From: an uncultured bacterium
GTDB lineage: Bacteria > Bacillota > Clostridia > Lachnospirales > Lachnospiraceae
Direction of reading: 5' to 3'
Assembly: GCA_947651225.1 (NCBI GenBank)
Contig: CANSYK010000014.1
Span: 1 to 64,000, forward strand
Length of the DNA: 64,000 nt
The notes beneath the pieces are model-generated. The model saw nothing but the letters and a program-made list of their open reading frames with translations. It ran no database searches and was not told where the DNA came from. Made by a program: the position numbers and the translations under genes. Below, piece after piece: positions 22,537 through 31,400 of this stretch; within the stretch, counting starts at the first letter, position 1; each line of letters starts with the position of its first letter.

Positions 22537-25059
22537 ATGGAACAATACAATGTTACTGGCATGAGCTGTGCCGCCTGCAGCAGCCGCGTTGAAAAAGCGG
22601 TTTCAAAAGTTGCAGGCGTGACCTCCTGCTCAGTCAGCCTTTTAACAAATTCTATGGGAGTAGAAGGCACCGCCACGGCTGATGCGATTATTGCAGCAGT
22701 AGAAAATGCCGGATATGGCGCCTCCCAAAAATCTGCCTCTACTGCCAAAACCCAGAATACTGCTGCATCTGGTGAAGAAGATTTTTTAAAGGATAAAGAA
22801 ACACCCGTCCTGAAAAAGCGTCTAATCGCATCACTGATTCTTTTAGTTCCCCTAATGTATTTTTCTATGGGGCATATGATGTGGAACTGGCCGATTCCTT
22901 CCATAATAAATAATAACCATATTGCCATGGGACTGATTCAGCTCCTCTTGACAACTGCTATTATGGTTATCAACCAGAAATTCTTTGTGAACGGTTTTAA
23001 AAGCCTCTGGCACCGTGCACCAAATATGGATGCTTTAGTTGCTCTTGGAGCTGGCGCTTCCTACATTTACAGCATCTATGCCCTGTTTGCTATGACAGAC
23101 GCCCAACTTCACAATAATTCTCATACCGTAATGAACTACATGCATGAGTTTTACTTTGAATCTGCGGCTATGATTCTCACATTGATTACCGTTGGCAAAA
23201 TGCTGGAAGCACACTCTAAGGGCAAGACAACAGACGCTTTAAAAGGATTGATGAAGCTTGCCCCAAAGACGGCCATTGTCATAAAAAATGGGCAGGAGAC
23301 AGAAATTCCGATTGCCGAAGTACAGACCGGGGATATTTTTGTAGTCCGCCCTGGTGAAAACATTCCGGTTGATGGCATTGTATTGGAAGGAACAAGCGCT
23401 GTCAACGAATCTGCTCTGACAGGAGAAAGCATTCCTGTTGATAAGGAAAACGGGGATACCGTTTCTGCCGCCACCTTAAATCAATCTGGTTTTTTACGCT
23501 GCGAGGCAACAAGGGTTGGTGAAGACACTACACTTTCTCAAATCATTCAGATGGTAAGTGATGCTGCCGCAACCAAAGCTCCTATTGCCAAAATTGCTGA
23601 TAAAGTTTCTGGTGTATTCGTACCGACAGTAATTGCTATTGCCATAGCCACCATTATCATCTGGCTGCTTGCAGGACAGACAATTGGCTTTGCGCTGGCA
23701 CGGGGAATCTCTGTGCTTGTTATTAGCTGTCCTTGTGCACTTGGGCTTGCTACCCCTGTTGCAATCATGGTAGGAAATGGAATGGGCGCAAAAAACGGTA
23801 TTATGTTCAAAACCGCTGTTTCTATGGAGGAAACCGGAAAAGTGCAAATCGTTGCACTGGATAAAACAGGAACCATTACAAACGGTGAACCAAAAGTCAC
23901 CGACATTATTCCTTCTGATGGTATAAAAGAAAACGAGCTTCTCTCCCTTGCCTACGCTTTGGAGAAAAAAAGTGAACATCCGTTAGCCCGTGCCATTCTT
24001 TCTCTTGCCAAAGAGCGGAATTTAGAAAATAATATAGAAGTAACCGATTTTCAGATTTCTCCTGGAAATGGACTTTCTGGAACCTTAAACAGCGAGCCGC
24101 TTTCTGGTGGTAATTTAAACTTTATTAAACAGAACGCCTCCGTCAATGAGGCGGTTCGCCAAAGAGCTTCTGATCTTGCCAGGGAAGGGAAAACGCCTCT
24201 CTTCTTTAGCAAAAACAACACACTGATTGGTGTAATCGCTGTTGCTGATGTAATCAAAGAAGACAGCCCACAGGCAGTACAAGAACTACAAAATATGGGA
24301 ATCCATGTTGTTATGCTGACTGGCGACAACGAACGAACTGCCAGCGCAATTGGAAAACAGTCAGGCGTAGACGAAGTAATTGCCGGCGTTTTACCAGATG
24401 GAAAAGAAAATGTTATCCGCTCCCTTAAAAAACGTGGAAAAACGGCGATGGTTGGAGATGGCATAAATGATGCTCCGGCGCTGACCAGAGCAGATACAGG
24501 TATCGCCATTGGCGCAGGCACAGATATTGCCATTGACGCTGCAGACGTCGTTTTAATGAAAAGCCGTTTAAGTGATGTTCCGGCTGCAATTCGTCTCAGC
24601 CGGGCAACTTTGAAAAATATCCATGAAAATCTTTTCTGGGCATTTTTCTACAATGTTATTGGAATCCCACTCGCAGCCGGTGTCTGGTACCCTTTATTTG
24701 GCTGGAAACTAAATCCAATGTTTGGTGCGGCAGCAATGAGCCTTTCCAGTTTTTGTGTCGTCACAAACGCACTCAGGCTGAACTGGTTCAATATGCATAA
24801 TACAAAAAAAGACAAGAAAATCAAAGCAAAAAAGAAACAGGAGGTAACTATGGAAAAAACGTTAAAAATTGAAGGAATGATGTGTGGGCACTGTGAAGCA
24901 AGAGTACAGAAATGCTTAGAAGCATTGCCAGAAGTAGAAAGCGCTGATGTAAGCCATGAAGCTGGCACTGCTGTTGTTACGCTAAATGCCGATCTTGCAG
25001 ACAGCATCCTGCAAAAAACAGTAGAAAACCAGGATTACAAAGTTCTTTCCATTCAGTAA
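22537..25059 (+). CDS. copA: Copper-exporting P1B-type ATPase with a C-terminal CopZ domain
   Basis: 840 aa. N-terminal HMA domain with C11 and C14 ([11 protein letters not shown]), eight membrane segments, CPC near residue 398 ([12 protein letters not shown]), phosphorylated Asp near 442 ([11 protein letters not shown]), HP motif (SEHPLA) and the hinge [13 protein letters not shown]. It pumps Cu(I) out. Unusual: after the last helix and a Lys-rich linker ([12 protein letters not shown]), a second HMA domain (residues 772-840, [13 protein letters not shown]) is fused in frame. Strong ribosome site AGGAGGTAAT before ATG 22537. Operon with csoR. Confidence 0.95.
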   Translation: MEQYNVTGMSCAACSSRVEKAVSKVAGVTSCSVSLLTNSMGVEGTATADAIIAAVENAGYGASQKSASTAKTQNTAASGEEDFLKDKETPVLKKRLIASLILLVPLMYFSMGHMMWNWPIPSIINNNHIAMGLIQLLLTTAIMVINQKFFVNGFKSLWHRAPNMDALVALGAGASYIYSIYALFAMTDAQLHNNSHTVMNYMHEFYFESAAMILTLITVGKMLEAHSKGKTTDALKGLMKLAPKTAIVIKNGQETEIPIAEVQTGDIFVVRPGENIPVDGIVLEGTSAVNESALTGESIPVDKENGDTVSAATLNQSGFLRCEATRVGEDTTLSQIIQMVSDAAATKAPIAKIADKVSGVFVPTVIAIAIATIIIWLLAGQTIGFALARGISVLVISCPCALGLATPVAIMVGNGMGAKNGIMFKTAVSMEETGKVQIVALDKTGTITNGEPKVTDIIPSDGIKENELLSLAYALEKKSEHPLARAILSLAKERNLENNIEVTDFQISPGNGLSGTLNSEPLSGGNLNFIKQNASVNEAVRQRASDLAREGKTPLFFSKNNTLIGVIAVADVIKEDSPQAVQELQNMGIHVVMLTGDNERTASAIGKQSGVDEVIAGVLPDGKENVIRSLKKRGKTAMVGDGINDAPALTRADTGIAIGAGTDIAIDAADVVLMKSRLSDVPAAIRLSRATLKNIHENLFWAFFYNVIGIPLAAGVWYPLFGWKLNPMFGAAAMSLSSFCVVTNALRLNWFNMHNTKKDKKIKAKKKQEVTMEKTLKIEGMMCGHCEARVQKCLEALPEVESADVSHEAGTAVVTLNADLADSILQKTVENQDYKVLSIQ
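24850..25059 (+). CDS. copZ: CopZ-like copper chaperone, internal in-frame start within copA
   Basis: Inside copA, AGGAGG (24839-24844) lies 5 nt before ATG 24850, in the same frame. Translation from here gives a free 69-aa HMA protein with the copper-binding [11 protein letters not shown] and a full ferredoxin-like fold. The ideal ribosome site makes a separate CopZ product likely, besides the CopA fusion. Either an ancestral copA-copZ pair lost its stop codon, or one gene yields both pump and chaperone. Confidence 0.6.
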   Translation: MEKTLKIEGMMCGHCEARVQKCLEALPEVESADVSHEAGTAVVTLNADLADSILQKTVENQDYKVLSIQ

Positions 25060-25086
25060 GAAACGGTGAAAATTATTCACCACTCT

Positions 25087-25120
25087 AAAAAAGCGCACCA
25101 GCGAAGCTGGTGCGCTTTTT
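25087..25120. terminator. Bidirectional terminator
   Basis: AAAAAAGCGCACCAGC/GCTGGTGCGCTTTTT with a GAA loop between converging copA and the MATE gene. Confidence 0.88.
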
Positions 25121-25121
25121 A

Positions 25122-26495
25122 TCACTCTACAATATTTCTTACCCAGATTCCCTTTTTCAATAAAATAAATCCAACGAAAGCCTTGATCGTGTCCATGCTA
25201 CAATACATCGCATACACGATTAAAATTTCCAAAGAAGTAAAATGAACAATACAGTAGGTAAATGGAATTGCAACACACCATGTGTAACCACTGTCAAACA
25301 TAAAAGTAACCCATGTCCGCCCGCCAGACCGGATGGTAAAATACGTAGAATGCAAAAAAGCCTGCAGAGGCATTATAACAGCATTTACACAAATCATTCT
25401 TCCTGCAAGGCGCTGAATCGCCTGTGATGTATTATATAACTGCGGGAAAAATCCTGATGCCAGATATAACACGGTACTGGTAATCACTGTAACAAACACA
25501 GAAAATGTAATAACTTTTGCTGCCGTATCCTTTGCCTCCTGAAACTCATTTGCACCCAAATGCTGCCCCACCAAAATAGCAACACAGCTTCCCATTGCAA
25601 TAAAAATAACATTAAACAAATTGGAAATCGTACTGGTAATATTCAGCGCAGCTACCACCGATAAACCACGGACAGAAAAGCACTGGTTAATCATAGCCAT
25701 TCCACCTGCCCACAAAACCTCATTTAGCATTAGGGGCGTCCCTTTGACTAAAATTTTCTTTGTCAAAGCAGCCGGAACTTTCAATGTCCGATATACCCCA
25801 ATAATAAATGGATTCTTTTGTGTATGGATATGCGTCCACCCCACAACAATACCACACTCTGCCACCCTTGAAATGACCGTTGCAATCGCCGCTCCTGCCA
25901 CTCCAAGTTCTGGAGCGCCCAGTTTGCCAAAAATCAGAATATAATTTAACACAAGATTAATCACAACTGCCGCAATTCCGGCTGTCATTGGAACGACTGT
26001 CTCCCCTGTTTCCCGCAAGGTACTCGCATAAATCTGCACAATAACAAACGGAATCACTTCCAGCAAAATAATATGCAAATAAGAAAGCCCATATTTAAAA
26101 GTGGCAACAGAATTGCTCCCATCCGAAGATGTGAGGAACATTTGAATCAAATTCTGCCCAAAACCAATGAACACCAAAAACGTCAATACGGCAATTACAA
26201 TCCCTGTAATCACTTTAAACCGAAAGGTATCACGAATCCCCTTATAATCACGGCTTCCATAAAATTGTGCACCGAAAATCCCGGCGCCGGACAACCCACC
26301 AAAAATACATAAATTAAAAACAAACACAAACTGGTTGACAATCGCCACTCCCGACATCTGTTCTGTCCCAAGCCGTCCTACCATAATATTATCCAGAAAT
26401 CCCACAAAATTCGTAATGGCATTTTGAATCATAATCGGAACAGCAAGCCAGAGCAGCTTTTTATAAAATCCTCTGCTGCCAATAAACTTTCCCAT
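25122..26495 (-). CDS. MATE family efflux transporter
   Basis: 457 aa, twelve predicted helices. Family motifs: the start LLWLAVPIMIQNAITNFVGFLDNIMVGRLGTEQMSGVAIVNQ and the second-half repeat PLMLNEVLWAGGMAMINQCFSVRGLSVVAALNITSTI. It exports drugs or metabolites using a Na or H gradient; the substrate is unknown. The GGAGAAGTT ribosome site lies before ATG 26495. Monocistronic. Confidence 0.9.
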   Translation of the reverse strand: MGKFIGSRGFYKKLLWLAVPIMIQNAITNFVGFLDNIMVGRLGTEQMSGVAIVNQFVFVFNLCIFGGLSGAGIFGAQFYGSRDYKGIRDTFRFKVITGIVIAVLTFLVFIGFGQNLIQMFLTSSDGSNSVATFKYGLSYLHIILLEVIPFVIVQIYASTLRETGETVVPMTAGIAAVVINLVLNYILIFGKLGAPELGVAGAAIATVISRVAECGIVVGWTHIHTQKNPFIIGVYRTLKVPAALTKKILVKGTPLMLNEVLWAGGMAMINQCFSVRGLSVVAALNITSTISNLFNVIFIAMGSCVAILVGQHLGANEFQEAKDTAAKVITFSVFVTVITSTVLYLASGFFPQLYNTSQAIQRLAGRMICVNAVIMPLQAFLHSTYFTIRSGGRTWVTFMFDSGYTWCVAIPFTYCIVHFTSLEILIVYAMYCSMDTIKAFVGFILLKKGIWVRNIVE

Positions 26496-26584
26496 AACTT
26501 CTCCTTTCCAGAACGTATAAATACACTCTAAACGTTACTGCCCACTATATCATATTCGTTATAAAATACAATAGCATTTTAAAA

Positions 26585-26779
26585 GTTACTATTCACGGCT
26601 ATTCTAAACATCATGCAAAAAACCATACGGCTATGCCGTCTGGCGCTGCAAAACCAGCAGCTTTTGTTTTTCTTATGATGTTTAGAACAGCCTACACGCT
26701 GATTTCAGAAAATAATCAACCTCTTATGTGCTAGCACAACAAGTTTGACTATTTTCTGAAATCAGCCGTGAATAGTAAC
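26585..26779 (-). repeat. Repeat family A, full copy (inverted relative to 11264)
   Basis: 195 bp bounded by perfect 16-bp inverted repeats GTTACTATTCACGGCT/AGCCGTGAATAGTAAC. The two hairpin modules come in the opposite order to the copy at 11264. It occupies most of the 417-bp gap 26496-26912; the phosphoesterase promoter fills the remainder. Confidence 0.85.
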
Positions 26780-26804
26780 TTTTTAATCAATTCTTCAAAC
26801 ATTA

Positions 26805-26833
26805 TTGAAAGAGACCACCCTGTATGATATGAT
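26805..26833 (+). promoter_or_regulatory. Promoter of the phosphoesterase gene
   Basis: TTGAAA, 17-nt spacer, TATGAT. The leader then holds a GATAAGCCT/AGGCTTATC hairpin (26863-26888) before GGAGGG. It lacks a full T-tract, so its role (attenuator or stabiliser) is open. Confidence 0.55.
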
Positions 26834-26912
26834 TGCTTTACGAAGGAAGCGTGTTACAAGTTGATAAGCCTACCCAGTCAGGCTTATCTTTCATCTACTC
26901 TGGAGGGTTACT

Positions 26913-27596
26913 ATGCATAAAATTGGAATTATTTCTGATACCCATGGATTACTGCGTGATTCCGTAAAAGAAAATTTAAAGGACTGCGATATTATTCTTC
27001 ATGGCGGAGATATCAAATCAGAAACCGACCTTAAAAAATTAAATTCCATTGCTAAAACATATATCGTCCGTGGAAATATTGACAAAGACTGGGCATCTGC
27101 ACTTCCTGTTACCCTGAAAGTCAGACTTTTTGGTATCAGCATTTTTCTAATACACAATAAAAAACACATTACAGAAGACATATCCGACTGTAATGTGATT
27201 GTCTATGGACACTCCCATAGATATGAACAGGAACAGAAAGGGCAACAGCTCTGGCTTAATCCGGGCAGTTGCGGTCCCAGAAGATTCACCCTGCCGCTAA
27301 CCATGGCCATCCTCCATATAAAAGACGATGGTTCCTTTTGGATTGACAGAATAAACCTGCCAGCAAAGACAGCAAACATCATTCTTCCCGCCAGCCAAAA
27401 GGATATAAAAGATATCATTCTTGCTGTTATGAAAAGTACAGATAAGGGAAAATCTGTCACGGAAATTGCCCGGCAAAATAAGATCAGTGAAGAACTTGCT
27501 TCCCAGATTTGCCGTCTTTATCTGACACATCCTGGCGTCGATGCAGATGGAATCCTTAATAAAATGGCTCTGACGGACTCCAAACATCAGAACTGA
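26913..27596 (+). CDS. YfcE/MJ0936-type metallophosphoesterase with C-terminal helical extension
   Basis: 227 aa. The N-terminal ~155 residues are a calcineurin-like phosphodiesterase: IGIISDTHGLL, DIILHGGDI, IVRGNID, VIVYGHSHRYE, LNPGSCGPRR supply the metal ligands. After residue ~165, about 60 residues resemble a small helix-turn-helix-like domain (SVTEIARQNKISEELASQICRLYLTH). That extension is not standard in YfcE and may bind nucleic acid or mediate dimerisation. Substrate unknown. Good ribosome site (GGAGGG). Confidence 0.85.
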   Translation: MHKIGIISDTHGLLRDSVKENLKDCDIILHGGDIKSETDLKKLNSIAKTYIVRGNIDKDWASALPVTLKVRLFGISIFLIHNKKHITEDISDCNVIVYGHSHRYEQEQKGQQLWLNPGSCGPRRFTLPLTMAILHIKDDGSFWIDRINLPAKTANIILPASQKDIKDIILAVMKSTDKGKSVTEIARQNKISEELASQICRLYLTHPGVDADGILNKMALTDSKHQN

Positions 27597-27599
27597 ATA

Positions 27600-28229
27600 T
27601 CACCCTTTCCACATCTCTTGCATATGATTCCACGCTTCTGGATCAAACTCTTTATCTTTAAAATAATATTTTCTGTCCTCTTCTGTAATTTTTCGAATCA
27701 CTTTACATGGATTTCCCGCTGCAACCACCCAGTCTGGGATATCCTTTGTGACCACGCTGCCCGCACCAATAACAGTATTACTGCCAATATGCACTCCCGG
27801 ACAGATCACGCTGTTTCCTCCAATCCATACGTTATCCCCAATAACAACCTCTATTCCATATTCATATTGTGTATTACGGCAATCAGGATGTACGGGATGT
27901 CCTGCGGTATAAATTGCCACATTAGGTGCCATCATGCAGTTGTCCCCAATCACCACTTTTGCCACATCTAAAATAGTACAATTATAATTTGCCATAAAGT
28001 TTTTACCCACTTCGATGTGGGAACCATAGTCACAGTAAAATGGCGGATTGAGAAAAGCATTTTCTGATTTTCCAAACAGTTCTTTAACAATTCTTCCAAT
28101 TTCATCAAAATCGGAGCAATCTGCCGTATTCAGCCTCTGCAAAATTTTCCGGCATTTTTTCTGTTCCTCAAAAACAGCAGCATCCGATATATACGCCATC
28201 TGCGCATCTCTTCTCTCGATATTATTCAT
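27600..28229 (-). CDS. Sugar O-acetyltransferase (Maa/LacA family)
   Basis: 209 aa from ATG 28229 (GGAGG 8 nt upstream). Left-handed beta-helix hexapeptide repeats: GSHIEVGKNF, VVIGDNCMMAPNVAIYTAGHPVH with the catalytic His, VWIGGNSVICPGVHIGSNTVIGAGSVVTKDIPDWVVAAGNPCKVIR. Transfers acetyl from acetyl-CoA to a sugar such as maltose, glucose or galactoside. Single gene, convergent with the phosphoesterase (3 nt between stop codons). Confidence 0.92.
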   Translation of the reverse strand: MNNIERRDAQMAYISDAAVFEEQKKCRKILQRLNTADCSDFDEIGRIVKELFGKSENAFLNPPFYCDYGSHIEVGKNFMANYNCTILDVAKVVIGDNCMMAPNVAIYTAGHPVHPDCRNTQYEYGIEVVIGDNVWIGGNSVICPGVHIGSNTVIGAGSVVTKDIPDWVVAAGNPCKVIRKITEEDRKYYFKDKEFDPEAWNHMQEMWKG

Positions 28230-28340
28230 GTATAAGCCCTCCAATAATCATAATCTATTGTTACTATCCACTTATAACTATATCACATTTTTCTGCTTAT
28301 TTCTTTCAAAATCATCTAAATTTTTATAACAATATTCTTT

Positions 28341-28522
28341 CTGTAAGGAACTGTAAATAAATTAAAGGAACTAGTTGCGAAGAATGTTTTTCCAAGTGCA
28401 AAGAAAAAAACGTAGGCGTAGCGGGCTACATTGACTAAATTTGAACCAAATATAGCGCAAAGTGGGGAGTGCAGATTGTAAGGAACTGAAAGTTCCTGGA
28501 ATGAATTTTCAAACACACTCTA
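28341..28522 (-). repeat. Repeat family B, longest copy
   Basis: About 182 bp. Minus strand: TAGAGTGTGTTTGAAAATTC, AGGAACTTTCAGTTCC, then ACAATCTGCACTCCCCACTT, and it ends near AGTTCCTTACAG. The first ~70 nt match the copy at 16951 almost base for base. It fills the gap 28230-28625 together with the glgA terminator. Confidence 0.8.
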
Positions 28523-28530
28523 GCTGCTCA

Positions 28531-28568
28531 GCAAAAACAGCGGTAAATCTGTAAAAGTTTTACCGCCA
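28531..28568 (-). terminator. Terminator of glgA
   Basis: Minus strand: GCGGTAAA/TTTACCGC stem with an 11-nt loop, followed by TGTTTTTG. Confidence 0.7.
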
Positions 28569-28625
28569 TTTCATCGTATTGATTCTTTCATTTTGAATTA
28601 GACAAACCAGAATAATAATGTTTCA

Positions 28626-30518
28626 TCAACTCAATTCCAAATACAGGTCTTTATATTGTTTTGCCGAATTATCCCACGAAAAATTCTTGTCCATATCCCT
28701 TTGAAGCATTTCATTCCAATATTTGCGATTCTCAAAATATAATGTCTTTGCCCTGTTAATCGCATCTAACAATAAACCAGCTTCATAGCGGTCAAAAGTA
28801 AATCCATTTCCAGTATTGTAATACATGTTATATGGTTCTACCGTATCTTTTAATCCACCGGTTTCACGAACAATTGGCACTGTTCCATAATGCATCGCAA
28901 TTAACTGTGTCAATCCGCAAGGCTCAAACTGCGAAGGTACCAGAAAAGCATCCGCACCCGCATAAATCCTGTGAGCTCTTGTTTCATCATACATAATATT
29001 AGAACATACATTGCCCTTATACGTGTTTTCATAATACTGGAAAGAGTTTTCATATTGAGAATCACCTGTACCCAATATAACAACCTGAGTATGTTCATCC
29101 ATAACCTGCGTCATAATGGAGTTAACTAAATCCAACCCCTTCTGATTTGTCAGCCTGGAAATCAAACCTATAACAAATTTATGGTCATCCTGAACCAGCC
29201 CCAATTCTTCCTGTAAAGCACGCTTATTTTCTTTTTTCTTGTCTATTACATCCGTACGATCATAATTTACATGTAACCTGGAATCTGTACTGGAATCCCA
29301 TATATCATAGTCAATACCATTTACAATCCCTCTTAATTTACCAGAATGATACCTTAAATGAGCATCCAGTTTTTCTCCGTAGTATGGTGTCTGAATTTCT
29401 CCTGCATACGTATTACTAACTGTAGTAATAATATTAGAATACGTTAAACCGCCTTTTAACATATTAGCATCTTCACGCCCCTCTTTTAGTGCGTCTTTGT
29501 TAAATACATAATCTGGCAGCCCTGACCAATAGCGAATTTTAGGAATATTGTAAATTCCCTGAAAACGTAAATTGTGAATAGTCAGAATCGTCTTTGCGGC
29601 AGACAGTTTCGTATTCTCAAACAGGACCCTTAAATATACAGGTGTTAACGCAGCCTGCCAGTCATGGCAATGAATAATATCCGGAATCCAATCCAGATAG
29701 TTTAATACAGCCAGTGCTGCTTTTGCAAAGTAACAATATTTCGGAATATCATCAATAAGACTAATATAAGGATCCCCACTGCTGAAAAATTCTTCATTGT
29801 CAATGAAATCATATACAACGCCATCCCATACATATTCCATAATTCCTACATAAAAAGATCTGCCATCGGCACATAAATTCATATCAAAGGAGCCTTTGTA
29901 TACCATTTTTTCCTGATACTCCTGCGGAATACATTTATAGCGTGGAAGAATTACCTTTACATCACAATTCTGTTTTACCAGCGCTTTTGGAAGAGAATAC
30001 ATAACATCTCCCAAACCACCAGTCTTTACAAATGGATAACATTCTGAACCTATGAACGCAACACTCTTTCTTGGAGTCGTATATACTTCTTCTGGTTCTT
30101 CCTTTTTCACTGCTTTGGCAGACTTTACTTCCTCTTCCTCCGCTTCTTTTTTCACTGCTTTAGAAGACTTTACTTCCACTTCTTTCACTACCTTTTTCAC
30201 TGCTTTAGCTGCCTTTGGAGCCTCTTTTTTGGCTTCCTTTTCCTCTTCTTTGCCAACCTTTGGCTTCTCTTCTTTTCCTGCCTTAACAGCTTTTAGCTTT
30301 TCTTCTTTGGCCGCTTCTTTCACTTCTTCTGCAACCTCTGCTTTCTCTTCTTTCACCGCAGCCGTTTCTTTCCCTGCCTCCGCAACCTTTTCTTCCTCTG
30401 CTTTCACTGCCTCAACTTCCGCTTTTTCTGCAGTCGCACTTGCTGACACCTTATTTACCCCCGTTTTCACAGAAGTTTTTTCTTGCTTTACTTTTTTTGT
30501 CACTCTTTTTCTTGCCAT
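28626..30518 (-). CDS. glgA: Glycogen synthase with a Lys/Glu/Ala-rich N-terminal extension
   Basis: 630 aa from ATG 30518 (GGAGG 7 nt upstream). Residues ~151-630 are a normal GT5 ADP-glucose glycogen synthase: SVAFIGSECYPFVKTGGLGDV (ADP-glucose site), HCHDWQAALTPVYL, VNGIDYDIWD, ISRLTNQKGLDLV, PSQFEPCGLTQLIAMHYGTVPIVRETGGLKDTV. Residues 1-150 are an unusual extension of K, E, A and V with imperfect repeats such as SSKAVKKE and SAKAVKKE, probably disordered or coiled coil. GlgA normally starts right at the catalytic domain. A promoter is visible upstream; it is not near other glg genes here. Confidence 0.93.
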   Translation of the reverse strand: MARKRVTKKVKQEKTSVKTGVNKVSASATAEKAEVEAVKAEEEKVAEAGKETAAVKEEKAEVAEEVKEAAKEEKLKAVKAGKEEKPKVGKEEEKEAKKEAPKAAKAVKKVVKEVEVKSSKAVKKEAEEEEVKSAKAVKKEEPEEVYTTPRKSVAFIGSECYPFVKTGGLGDVMYSLPKALVKQNCDVKVILPRYKCIPQEYQEKMVYKGSFDMNLCADGRSFYVGIMEYVWDGVVYDFIDNEEFFSSGDPYISLIDDIPKYCYFAKAALAVLNYLDWIPDIIHCHDWQAALTPVYLRVLFENTKLSAAKTILTIHNLRFQGIYNIPKIRYWSGLPDYVFNKDALKEGREDANMLKGGLTYSNIITTVSNTYAGEIQTPYYGEKLDAHLRYHSGKLRGIVNGIDYDIWDSSTDSRLHVNYDRTDVIDKKKENKRALQEELGLVQDDHKFVIGLISRLTNQKGLDLVNSIMTQVMDEHTQVVILGTGDSQYENSFQYYENTYKGNVCSNIMYDETRAHRIYAGADAFLVPSQFEPCGLTQLIAMHYGTVPIVRETGGLKDTVEPYNMYYNTGNGFTFDRYEAGLLLDAINRAKTLYFENRKYWNEMLQRDMDKNFSWDNSAKQYKDLYLELS

Positions 30519-30683
30519 TTGACACCTCCAAAAATTAATACGATAATTTACCTGCAAGTTCCCTCAACAAAAATTGGCCAAATCCTTTCTCCTCAGCCAA
30601 CCTCGCTGCATTGTCACTGTCTTTTTGCTATTCTTACTCTCGCCTTCGCAGTATCTCAAAACTCGAACATAGTTCATTACTTA

Positions 30684-30712
30684 ATTATGCGAATACCATC
30701 CGTTTTTGTCAA
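30684..30712 (-). promoter_or_regulatory. Promoter of glgA
   Basis: Minus strand: TTGACA (30707-30712), 17-nt spacer, CATAAT (30684-30689). The leader is about 160 nt. Confidence 0.7.
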
Positions 30713-30740
30713 CTGCTTTCCAGAAAATTTTTAGCCAATC

Positions 30741-30786
30741 AAAAATGGAGCCTTGCACAACGCATCTCTTTGCGTTGCCAGACTCC
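30741..30786 (-). terminator. Terminator of spoIIID
   Basis: Minus strand: GGAG...GCAACGCA-AAGAGA-TGCGTTGT...CTCC stem followed by ATTTTTG, about 90 nt past the spoIIID stop. Confidence 0.65.
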
Positions 30787-30872
30787 TTCCAAGCAATAAA
30801 AAACACACTTCGCAAAATTTCTATTAGCATGAACGATTGGGAACTGTCAGGAAATTAATTACTGGCCGTTCC

Positions 30873-31124
30873 TTATTGACGATGCAGATACTTTTCTTTT
30901 GTTGCCATTCCGCCACGGATATGCCGTTCTGATTTATTAACATCCAGCACTTGCCTTGCCCTTGCAGCAAGAGACGGATTGATAGCAAGCAGGCGTTCTG
31001 TTACATCTTTATGTACAGTGCTTTTGCTAATCCCCATTTTCTTTGCAGTCTGCCGGACTGTTGCTTTAGATTCCACAATATACCTGGCAGCTTCAACCGC
31101 CCGCTCCTCAATATATTCTTTCAA
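30873..31124 (-). CDS. spoIIID: Stage III sporulation transcriptional regulator SpoIIID
   Basis: 83 aa from TTG 31124, chosen because GGGGG lies 7 nt upstream and the protein then begins KEYIEERAVEAARYIVE like Bacillus SpoIIID (recalled). Helix-turn-helix ATVRQTAKKMGISKSTVHKDVTERL, then NPSLAARARQVLDVNKSERHIRGGMATKEKY, diagnostic of the family. It is a mother-cell DNA-binding protein made under sigma-E. In spore formers it helps switch on sigK and in Bacillus the skin recombinase gene, so it is functionally linked to the split sigK at 1281-6903. Lower-case in-frame sequence continues upstream but without a start as good. Confidence 0.93.
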   Translation of the reverse strand: MKEYIEERAVEAARYIVESKATVRQTAKKMGISKSTVHKDVTERLLAINPSLAARARQVLDVNKSERHIRGGMATKEKYLHRQ

Positions 31125-31400
31125 GCTCCATCCCCCTGATACTACTTGTTTATTCCATAGTATGTAAGAATAGAAGCTTTTATTCTTTTCTTTTTCGTAT
31201 TCATACAACAGCAGAATAGCCAAATCAAACCTCATAATCTATTCTACGAATAGAAATTCCAGAAACATCTTCTGCCGTTACACACAAACTGTGAATAATA
31301 CCTAAAATTTTACAAATATTTACATTTTTTTATACTTCTTTTTTATTAATAAAGTGATACACTGTTACTATACTATTTTGATTAAAATGGAGGACAGGCC

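Noticed and set aside
22449..22928. Minus-strand ORF opposite copA
   Set aside because: Overlaps csoR and copA, which have clear family motifs and ribosome sites.
30052..30522. Plus-strand Phe/Ser-rich ORF inside glgA
   Set aside because: Antisense shadow of the K/E/A-rich extension; no ribosome site.
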